Shown here: positions 57,642-64,000 of the stretch, one piece after another | Layout: every line of letters starts with the position of its first letter | Numbering within the stretch: the first letter of the stretch is position 1 | Source of the DNA: Pseudomonadota bacterium | Lineage (GTDB): Bacteria; Pseudomonadota; Gammaproteobacteria; Competibacterales; Competibacteraceae | DNA length: 64,000 bases | Direction of reading: 5' to 3' | Assembly: GCA_030917925.1 (NCBI GenBank) | Contig: JAUPTV010000149.1 | Coordinates: forward strand, 1 to 64,000 | Position numbers and translations under genes: made by a program | The notes under the pieces: generated by a model | The model's database searches: none | Seen by the model: the letters and a program-made list of their open reading frames with translations, nothing else | What the model was told of the DNA's origin: nothing

Positions 57642-58310
57642 ATGTATGTAGACCGAATCATGACCCGCGAGGTGTTGCAGGTCGCTGAAGAAACCCGCCT
57701 GCCACAACTGGCCGCTTTAATGCGCGACCACCATATCCACCATCTGCCGGTCGTGCGCGACGGGCGACTGGTGGGGCTGATTACCTCCCACGATCTGGAG
57801 CGGGTCGCGCCCTCCTCCATCACGACCCTCTCGGTCGGCGAAGCTAACTATCTGCTGGGCAAGCTCACTGCGGCCAAAATCATGAGCGCCAAGGTCATGA
57901 CCTGCACTCCTGACACATTAGTTGAGGAAGCCGCTCGCCTGTTGCGTCAGGAAAACATCGGCTGTCTGCCCGTGGTGGATAGTGGCGGTCATCTGGTGGG
58001 GATGCTGACGCATGAGGATTTACTCGATTTCTTCCTCGACATCACCGGCTGTCTGATGGAAGACACCACGCGCATTGCCGTGCATTTACCCGACACCATC
58101 GGCCAACTGGGCCGACTGTTGGAGGTGATCAATGAAGCAGGCGGCTATATCGCCACCGTCGTCTCCCCGCTGCACCCCGATCAGACCGGCCTGCGCATCG
58201 CCGTGGTTCGCTACCGTGCGGCTGAACCCCATGCCTTGAATCACCACCTGCGTGATCTAGGCTATGAACTGTTGACCGAAACCTTTCCCGATCAGGCTGA
58301 GCATCCCTGA
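57642..58310 (+). CDS. CBS-pair protein with ACT-like C-terminus
   Basis: 222 residues. Two CBS motifs: YVDRIMTREVLQVAEETRLP with HHLPVVRDGRLVGLITSHDL, and IMSAKVMTCTPDTLVEEAAR with IGCLPVVDSGGHLVGMLTHE. A C-terminal ACT-like region (GQLGRLLEVINEAGGYIATV) may bind a small ligand. This is the layout of AcuB-like proteins that sense adenine nucleotides. GGGAGA precedes the ATG. It lies between livF and paaK and may regulate the pathway in response to energy state. Confidence 0.85.
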   Translation: MYVDRIMTREVLQVAEETRLPQLAALMRDHHIHHLPVVRDGRLVGLITSHDLERVAPSSITTLSVGEANYLLGKLTAAKIMSAKVMTCTPDTLVEEAARLLRQENIGCLPVVDSGGHLVGMLTHEDLLDFFLDITGCLMEDTTRIAVHLPDTIGQLGRLLEVINEAGGYIATVVSPLHPDQTGLRIAVVRYRAAEPHALNHHLRDLGYELLTETFPDQAEHP

Positions 58311-58346
58311 CGCCTGACGCCTCTGAACCTGACAGGAACTCTCTCG

Positions 58347-59654
58347 ATGATTCTGGATATTGAACAGGAAACCCTGCCCCGCGAAGAACTCCAGGCACTG
58401 CAAGTCCGCCGGTTGCGCTCGACGGTGGAACGCTGCTACCAGACCGTCAAATATTACCGCGAGGCGATGGATGAACTCGGCGTCAAGCCGCAGCACATCA
58501 AGTCGGTCGCCGATGTGCGCTTGCTACCCTTCACCAAAAAAGAAAACCTGCGCCAAAATTATCCTTTCGGCATGTTCGCCGTGCCGACTGACCAAGTGGT
58601 GCGCATCCACGCTTCCAGCGGCACCACCGGCAAACCCACAGTGGTCGGCTACACCCGTCGCGATGTCCGCACCTGGGCGCGAGTCATGGCTCGCAGTCTG
58701 GCCGCTGCCGGTCTGCGTCCCGGCGACCGCTTGCATAACGCTTATGGCTACGGTCTGTTCACGGGCGGGCTGGGCCTACATTATGGCGCGGAAGAACTGG
58801 GCGTCATGGTCACGCCGATTTCCGGCGGCCAGACCCAGCGTCAAATCATGTTAATCCGCGATTTTGAACCTACCGGCCTGTCCTGCACGCCCTCCTACGC
58901 GCTCAACATCGCTGAAACCGCCGAGGACATGAATGTTGACCTGCGCAAGTTGTCCCTGAAAATCGGCATTTTCGGCGCGGAACCCTGGACCGAGGAAATG
59001 CGCTATGAACTGGAATCCCGACTAGGCATCGACGCTATCGACATTTATGGCCTGTCCGAAGTCATCGGACCCGGCGTCGGCATCGAATGCATCGAGGCGA
59101 AAAATGGCCTGCATGTTTTTGAAGACCACTTCCTGATTGAAACGGTGGATGTCGATACCGGCCTGCCGATTCCTTACGGCGAATCCGGGGAAATTGTCAT
59201 CACCTCGCTGACCAAAGAAGCTTTCCCGGTCATCCGCTATCGCACCCGCGACATCTCCATTCTCGACCCATCACCCTGCCGTTGTGGCCGCACCCATGTC
59301 CGCATGAAGCGGATCACCGGCCGCACCGATGACATGCTGATTATTCGCGGTGTCAATGTCTTCCCCTCACAGGTCGAAGCGATCCTGATGCAGACCGAAA
59401 CACTGTCGCCGTTTTACCAACTGGAAATTACCCGTGAGGGCAACCTCGATCTGCTGACAGTCAATGTCGAAGGCAGCCCGCCGCTGGTGGCTCAAGGCCA
59501 GGAAGCCATGAACCGGGTAGGTCATAAGGCGCAGAAGGATATTAAGGATTTTATCGGTGTCACGGCCAAGGTCATTGTCAGGAAAGTCGGCGATCTGCCG
59601 CGCTCCGAAGGGAAAGCCGTGCGCGTCATTGATCATCGTAAATCAGGGAAATAG
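58347..59654 (+). CDS. paaK: Phenylacetate-CoA ligase
   Basis: 435-residue AMP-forming ligase that activates phenylacetate (and related arylacetates). Landmarks: [20 protein letters not shown] (P-loop), [51 protein letters not shown] and [20 protein letters not shown]. Length is typical of PaaK. Together with IorAB, which makes arylacetyl-CoA from arylpyruvates, it gives a route for Phe/Tyr/Trp products. A terminator follows. Confidence 0.94.
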   Translation: MILDIEQETLPREELQALQVRRLRSTVERCYQTVKYYREAMDELGVKPQHIKSVADVRLLPFTKKENLRQNYPFGMFAVPTDQVVRIHASSGTTGKPTVVGYTRRDVRTWARVMARSLAAAGLRPGDRLHNAYGYGLFTGGLGLHYGAEELGVMVTPISGGQTQRQIMLIRDFEPTGLSCTPSYALNIAETAEDMNVDLRKLSLKIGIFGAEPWTEEMRYELESRLGIDAIDIYGLSEVIGPGVGIECIEAKNGLHVFEDHFLIETVDVDTGLPIPYGESGEIVITSLTKEAFPVIRYRTRDISILDPSPCRCGRTHVRMKRITGRTDDMLIIRGVNVFPSQVEAILMQTETLSPFYQLEITREGNLDLLTVNVEGSPPLVAQGQEAMNRVGHKAQKDIKDFIGVTAKVIVRKVGDLPRSEGKAVRVIDHRKSGK

Positions 59655-59659
59655 CGAGT

Positions 59660-59695
59660 AGCGAGTAGCGATTCAATCCGGTTTCGCTACTCGCT
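59660..59695 (+). terminator. 12-bp perfect hairpin after paaK
   Basis: AGCGAGTAGCGA and TCGCTACTCGCT pair around a 12-base loop, followed by AATTTTGT. It lies just past the paaK stop and separates it from phaC. Confidence 0.65.
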
Positions 59696-59753
59696 AATTT
59701 TGTATTCCCGGCGCTGTCCAATTTTCCATACCGTTTGCCGGAGGCGCACAACC

Positions 59754-61676
59754 ATGTCCAACCGTAAAGAATCCATCCCCACCCCGCAGCCACCGGTTGA
59801 CTCGATACCGATAGAGCCGTTGTCTGCCGAAGCCGCCGCCCCTGCTCCAGCGCCTCCGCTCAAAGCATCAGTCCGGCTACAGCGAAGCCGGGCTGGCGAT
59901 AAATCAGAGACTTATCGTCCCTATCACATTGAACGGTCGCTGCTCGGCTCCCACATTCCCGAAACCATTGACCGCATGGTGAACGCCAATCTGGCGCGTG
60001 GCACGGCCGGCATTTCGCCGATTGTGCTGTCCATGGCTTATCTTGACTGGTTGATGCATCTCGGTCTCGCGCCCGGCAAGCAGGCGCTGCTGAATGAAAA
60101 AGCGGTCCGTAAAATGGTGCGGATGACGCTGTATGCGATTAAATCCACGGCAAATCCCAATACGCCGCCCTGTATTGAACCGCTCCCGCAGGATCACCGT
60201 TTCGATGCCGAAGGCTGGCGGCAATGGCCTTATAACCTGATTTACCAGTCCTTTCTGCTTACCCAGCAATGGTGGTACAACGCCACCACCCGCACTCGGG
60301 GCGTGGATAAACGTAACGACGCCATCGTTTCTTTCGTCACCCGGCAAATTCTCGACATGTATTCCCCGTCGAATTCGCTGCTGACCAACCCGGAAATTCT
60401 CAAGGCTACCATGGATGAAGGCGGCCAGAATCTGGTGCGTGGCTGGGCCAACTTTATGGCGGATATGGAGAAACTCATCGCTGGAAAGCGGTTGACCGAG
60501 GATGAAGAGCATTTCGTCGTCGGTCGCGATGTAGCGGTCACTCCCGGCAAGGTCATCTTTCGCAACCACCTGATTGAACTGATCCAGTATCAGCCGACAA
60601 CGCCGACGGTTTATGCTGAACCGATCCTGATCGTTCCTGCCTGGATCATGAAGTACTACATCCTCGACCTGTCGCCGCATAACTCCATGGTCCGCTATCT
60701 GGTGGAACAAGGGCATACGGTCTTCATGATTTCCTGGATCAACCCCATTGCTGCGGATCGCGACATTGGGATGGACGACTACCAGCAGGATGGGGTCATC
60801 GCGGCGCTGGACGCAGTGACCGCGATTTTGCCCGGACGCAAGGTGCATAGCGTGGGTTATTGCCTCGGCGGCACCCTGCTAACGATCACTGCCGCCGCTT
60901 TGGCGCGGGATGGCGATCATCGCCTGAAGACCGTCACCCTGTTCGCGGCGCAAACCGACTTCTCCGAAGCTGGGGAATTGCTGCTGTTTATCAACGAAAG
61001 TCAGGTCGCGTTCCTGGAAGATATGATGTGGGATCAGGGCTACCTGGATGCAGGTCAGATGGTCGGCGCTTTCCAGTTGCTGCGTTCCAATGACCTGATC
61101 TGGTCGCGCATGGTCCATGACTATCTACTAGGCCAACGTCAACCGCTCAACGACCTGATGGCCTGGAACGCCGATCAAACCCGGATGCCGTTCCGGATGC
61201 ACTCCGAGTATCTGCGCCACATTTTCCTGGGCAACGAACTGGCGACCGGTCACTACAAGGTTCGCGGTCGTCCGATCGCGATGACGGACATTCGCTCCCC
61301 CATTTTTACCGTCGCCACCGAACAGGATCACGTTGCGCCCTGGCGGTCGGTTTACAAAATCAATCTATTGGCCGATGCGGATCAAGTGACCTTCCTGCTC
61401 ACCAGTGGCGGCCACAATGCCGGGATTGTCAGCGAACCTGGCCACGGGCGGCGCAGCTATCAGATGGCCAGCCGCACCGATCAGGATCGCTACATCGACC
61501 CGGATACCTGGCAGGCCACGACGCCGAAACAGTCCGGTTCCTGGTGGCCCGCCTGGCAAGCCTGGCTGGTCAAACATTCCGCTGAGCGGCAAGTCGCGCC
61601 GCCACCGACCGGAGCGCCAGAGAAAGGCTTGTACCCGATTGAGGAAGCGCCGGGAACATATGTGTTGCAAAAATGA
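59754..61676 (+). CDS. phaC: Poly(3-hydroxyalkanoate) synthase PhaC
   Basis: 640-residue synthase that polymerises hydroxyacyl-CoA into PHA granules. After a Pro-rich N-terminus comes the PhaC N domain (NLIYQSFLLTQQWWYNATTR) and the alpha/beta core with lipase-like box GYCLGG, Cys near residue 369. The Asp is in ATEQDHVAPW and the His in SGGHNAGIVSEPG. Also LIVPAWIMKYYILDLSPHNS, typical of class I-like enzymes. ATG at 59754 follows GGAGG. No phaA/B or phasin is adjacent. With the glycogen genes it supports a storage-polymer lifestyle. Confidence 0.92.
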   Translation: MSNRKESIPTPQPPVDSIPIEPLSAEAAAPAPAPPLKASVRLQRSRAGDKSETYRPYHIERSLLGSHIPETIDRMVNANLARGTAGISPIVLSMAYLDWLMHLGLAPGKQALLNEKAVRKMVRMTLYAIKSTANPNTPPCIEPLPQDHRFDAEGWRQWPYNLIYQSFLLTQQWWYNATTRTRGVDKRNDAIVSFVTRQILDMYSPSNSLLTNPEILKATMDEGGQNLVRGWANFMADMEKLIAGKRLTEDEEHFVVGRDVAVTPGKVIFRNHLIELIQYQPTTPTVYAEPILIVPAWIMKYYILDLSPHNSMVRYLVEQGHTVFMISWINPIAADRDIGMDDYQQDGVIAALDAVTAILPGRKVHSVGYCLGGTLLTITAAALARDGDHRLKTVTLFAAQTDFSEAGELLLFINESQVAFLEDMMWDQGYLDAGQMVGAFQLLRSNDLIWSRMVHDYLLGQRQPLNDLMAWNADQTRMPFRMHSEYLRHIFLGNELATGHYKVRGRPIAMTDIRSPIFTVATEQDHVAPWRSVYKINLLADADQVTFLLTSGGHNAGIVSEPGHGRRSYQMASRTDQDRYIDPDTWQATTPKQSGSWWPAWQAWLVKHSAERQVAPPPTGAPEKGLYPIEEAPGTYVLQK

Positions 61677-62368
61677 ATAGAAATCTCCAGACGCCCGTCC
61701 CCTCCAGTGCGCAGGACGTCGCGGCATTTCTGCGGCAAGCTGCCCGTGTTCCCACGGTGGCGACTGCGCAAGGTCGGCTGATGTTCGCCATGGACGCTAC
61801 CGCCAGTCGGCAACCCACCTGGGATCAAGCCTGCCAACTGCAAGGCGATATGTTCGCCGCCGTTGCGGAACGGGGCGGGCTGGCTCTGCAACTGGTCTGG
61901 TATCGGGGCTATGGCGAGTTTTATGTGGAACCGTGGTTGACCGCTGCGACTGAACTCCAGCGGCGCATGGCCTCGGTGCAATGCCGGGGCGGTTTGACCC
62001 AAATCCACCGGGTTCTGAAACACGCCATTGATGAAACGCAACGCCATCGCCTGAATGCTCTGGTGCTGGTCGGTGACTGTCTGGAGGAAGCGGTAGACCC
62101 ACTGTGCCATCAGGCCGGCCAACTCGGGGTTCTGGGCGTCCCGGCCTTCGTCTTTCAGGAAGGTCAGGATGCGGATGCCGCCCAAGGTTTTCGAGAAATT
62201 GCCCGGCTGACCCGTGGCGCTTATTGCGCGTTTGATGCCCGTAGCGCCAGCCAGTTACGGGATTTGCTCAAAGCCGTCGCGATCTATGCGACCGGCGGCC
62301 GCCAGGCGCTTGAAGCCTTTGGTCGACGTCAGGGCGGTCTGATTCCACAACTCACCCGTCAGATTTGA
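61673..62368 (+). CDS. VWA-like domain protein next to phaC
   Basis: 231 residues. RLMFAMDATASRQPTWDQAC carries a D-x-T-x-S MIDAS-like motif of von Willebrand A domains, and later segments ALVLVGDCLEEAVDPL and GVLGVPAFVFQEGQ fit the fold. No signal peptide or membrane segment. The start overlaps the phaC end by 4 bases and it precedes the J-domain gene by 6 bases, so the three are likely co-transcribed. A role in granule or protein assembly is possible but not shown. Confidence 0.7.
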   Translation: MNRNLQTPVPSSAQDVAAFLRQAARVPTVATAQGRLMFAMDATASRQPTWDQACQLQGDMFAAVAERGGLALQLVWYRGYGEFYVEPWLTAATELQRRMASVQCRGGLTQIHRVLKHAIDETQRHRLNALVLVGDCLEEAVDPLCHQAGQLGVLGVPAFVFQEGQDADAAQGFREIARLTRGAYCAFDARSASQLRDLLKAVAIYATGGRQALEAFGRRQGGLIPQLTRQI

Positions 62369-62374
62369 AGGCCC

Positions 62375-63073
62375 ATGCTGGCGCGCGCCCTGCTCATTGT
62401 TGCGGCCCTGATTGGGCTGTATTTACTCTTCCGCTGGCTGCGCCGCTCCCCGTGGCGTCTCTGGGCGGGACGGGCGGCCATCACGGTTGGAATCACTGGT
62501 TTTCTGCTATTGCTCACCGTGCGCGGTGGGGCTGAAGTCGCCCTGCCGATGCTGGTTGGACTGGCTCCATTACTGATCCGCTGGCTGAATGCCCGCCGTC
62601 CATCCTTCCCAAACGACACGGATGCGCCGAGCCAATCTACCGTGACGACCCGTTTCCTGAACATGACGCTGGATCATCGGACGGGCGCTATGCAGGGCCA
62701 AATTCTGGAAGGCCGTTTTGCCGGACGCTCGCTTGGAGAGTTGTCCCTTCAAGAACTATTAGCGCTCCGGCAGGAGTGTCTGGGGGACCCGCAATCGCAG
62801 GCGGTGCTGGAAACCTATCTGGATCGCCATGCCGAACCCGGTTGGCGTGATGAAGCGCAACACCACGACTCCCAAACCCGGTCTAATGCCGCTTCCGCCG
62901 CGATGAGCCACGCCGAGGCTTTGCAGGTTCTCGGCATCGCGCCTGACGCGACTCGCCAGGAGATTGAAGCGGCTTACCGGCGGCTGATTCAGAAATTGCA
63001 CCCGGATCATGGTGGGTCAGCCTATCTGGCCACTCAGTTGAACCGGGCGCGGGATGTGCTGCTGCGTTCCTAA
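62375..63073 (+). CDS. Membrane-anchored J-domain protein
   Basis: 232 residues. Residues 1-60 hold two or three hydrophobic segments (ALLIVAALIGLYLLFRWLRR, AITVGITGFLLLLTV). The C-terminus (~178-232) is a J-domain: EALQVLGIAPDATRQEIEAA, YRRLIQKLHPDHGGSAYLAT with HPD at about residue 208. The layout recalls membrane J-proteins such as DjlA/TIM14-like co-chaperones that recruit Hsp70. The middle is charged and likely disordered. Confidence 0.85.
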   Translation: MLARALLIVAALIGLYLLFRWLRRSPWRLWAGRAAITVGITGFLLLLTVRGGAEVALPMLVGLAPLLIRWLNARRPSFPNDTDAPSQSTVTTRFLNMTLDHRTGAMQGQILEGRFAGRSLGELSLQELLALRQECLGDPQSQAVLETYLDRHAEPGWRDEAQHHDSQTRSNAASAAMSHAEALQVLGIAPDATRQEIEAAYRRLIQKLHPDHGGSAYLATQLNRARDVLLRS

Positions 63074-63133
63074 AGAGGGGACTCACGCAAACCCGCTTCC
63101 CGTTCTCCCATCATCAACGCGGTATCAATAAAT

Positions 63134-63412
63134 TTAACACTCTTTCAATTTTTGACTGACTTTTCGGCATAAAGCCTTTCCAAAATTCCAAGTCTCTTCA
63201 TTAGACTTTTCATCACTAAATTCCAAAAATTTAATGATCTTTCGTTTTTCTATTAAGCCTTCCTTGATAATATCCAAGAGTATATCACCCTTGACGTATC
63301 CAACGTGTTTATGGCGAGTGCTTGTATGGCGATTTTCAATAGATGAGCAAGGGTTCCGGCTAGAAAACGAAGTATTTTCTAAAAACGCTGTATTCTGCAT
63401 GACCATCTCCAC
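63134..63412 (-). CDS. Small hypothetical protein in AT-rich region
   Basis: 92 residues starting MEMVMQNTAFLENTSFSSRN, with a Lys/Glu-rich second half (KGDILLDIIKEGLIEKRKII). It lies in an AT-rich stretch (about 63100-63650) unlike the flanking genes. No family recognised and no good ribosome site; it may not be a gene. Confidence 0.3.
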   Translation of the reverse strand: MEMVMQNTAFLENTSFSSRNPCSSIENRHTSTRHKHVGYVKGDILLDIIKEGLIEKRKIIKFLEFSDEKSNEETWNFGKALCRKVSQKLKEC

Positions 63413-63655
63413 CGATTTTTGCAGCTCTCTTGAATCTGGGTAGCGGCAATATCGTTTCTATCAATCGCTTTACTCGTACTTGGCAAGTGCGTATCCAGGT
63501 AAAACCTTCGTAATACGACTTGATAATGGAAGGTTAACCAAAAAATAAATCGTAGTCTGTACGATTGCGTACATAAGATAAAAAGTGGTCATTATCTAAC
63601 TAAAGGGGTAGCCTCAAAAAAGTCATATTGCTCGTCTTAACCGGGAAATCCCCGA

Positions 63656-64000
63656 TTATTCCCCCAGCAATTCTGCAACCGGTTGCAACGGCTCAACATG
63701 CTCAGACACTACTTTGATAATGACCACAAGCGGAACGCTGAGCAACATCCCCCAAACGCCCCAGAGCCAACCCCAGAATAACAGCGAGATAAAAACGGCT
63801 GCTGAATTCATTTTAGCGATTCTCCCGGTCATCCAGGTTGTGACAAAAGTACCGACGAAGATAGCGATCATGAGCCATACTCCAGAGACTAATAGCGCCA
63901 TTGGAAACGAGTCAAACTGCATAAAAGCCACCATCCCGGTAGTGATGGCTATGAGACCAGGACCCAGGTAAGGAATGACATGCAGCAGACCTGCCGCAAC
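63656..64000 (-). CDS. AI-2E family transporter, C-terminal part (cut by window edge)
   Basis: The frame stays open to the window end, so the 5' part lies beyond 64000. Visible residues include LLHVIPYLGPGLIAITTGMV, VAFMQFDSFPMALLVSGVWL and FWGWLWGVWGMLLSVPLVVI, the conserved HVIPYLGP and WGxxWGxxGMLLSVPL segments of PF01594 permeases. At least three membrane helices are visible. Substrate unknown; members export AI-2 or act in Na+/H+ exchange. Confidence 0.88.
   Translation of the reverse strand, partial: VAAGLLHVIPYLGPGLIAITTGMVAFMQFDSFPMALLVSGVWLMIAIFVGTFVTTWMTGRIAKMNSAAVFISLLFWGWLWGVWGMLLSVPLVVIIKVVSEHVEPLQPVAELLGE

Overview
The window reads as a chromosomal segment of a gammaproteobacterium that stores both glycogen and polyhydroxyalkanoate. 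A complete set of glycogen genes (glgX, glgB, glgC, malQ) lies at the left end and a PHA synthase at the right end. That pairing, with gammaproteobacterial-type cysB, gltBD and a type I-F CRISPR locus, suggests a Candidatus Competibacter/Contendobacter-like glycogen-accumulating organism. The assignment is inferred from gene content, not from a marker gene.

Layout: 0-9.7 kb holds glycogen metabolism, with a Tus/Ter-family DNA-binding protein and a CysB-type regulator set among the minus-strand genes. 9.7-11.6 kb holds guaC and thiM. 11.6-15.3 kb is a patch of small accessory genes (MaoC, DUF423, MOSC, Uma2 and several unknowns). 15.4-21.5 kb holds gltB-gltD. 21.5-27.2 kb holds a tyrosine recombinase, a PEP synthase-like ATP-grasp protein with a KaiC-like head, and a sulfotransferase.

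27.4-40.6 kb is a small nonribosomal peptide locus: TPR protein, aspartate 1-decarboxylase (panD), a two-module NRPS (C-A-T-C-A[MT]-T), a secreted esterase, a PqqD/M50-like/HlyD fusion and an MbtH-like protein. The first adenylation domain carries a beta-alanine-like pocket and panD makes beta-alanine, so the locus appears to supply its own building block.

40.7-49.9 kb is the most unusual part. A KfrA-like plasmid-type DNA-binding protein is followed by two identical 15-bp palindromes three helical turns apart. Next comes a type I-F effector operon (cas3, csy1, csy2, csy3, cas6f) with no cas1 and no Cas2 domain on Cas3. The HD motif of Cas3 reads His-Gly instead of His-Asp. A one-spacer mini-array (two repeats, 60-nt period) sits between cas3 and csy1, and the cas3 stop codon lies inside its first repeat. 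Its 32-nt spacer is the reverse complement of codons 25-35 of csy1 in the same operon, with 27 of 32 positions matching. A self-complementary guide, no adaptation genes and a substituted nuclease motif suggest an autoregulatory or silencing version of I-F. A conventional array of 8 repeats and 7 spacers follows, abutting a decayed higA-like fragment.

50.0-59.7 kb is an operon-like run for aromatic/branched-chain amino acid breakdown (iorAB, livKHMGF, CBS protein, paaK), with a BrnT/BrnA toxin-antitoxin pair lodged between livM and livG. 59.7-64 kb holds phaC, a VWA-like protein, a membrane J-domain protein, an AT-rich stretch with one small ORF, and the C-terminal part of an AI-2E family permease cut by the window edge.
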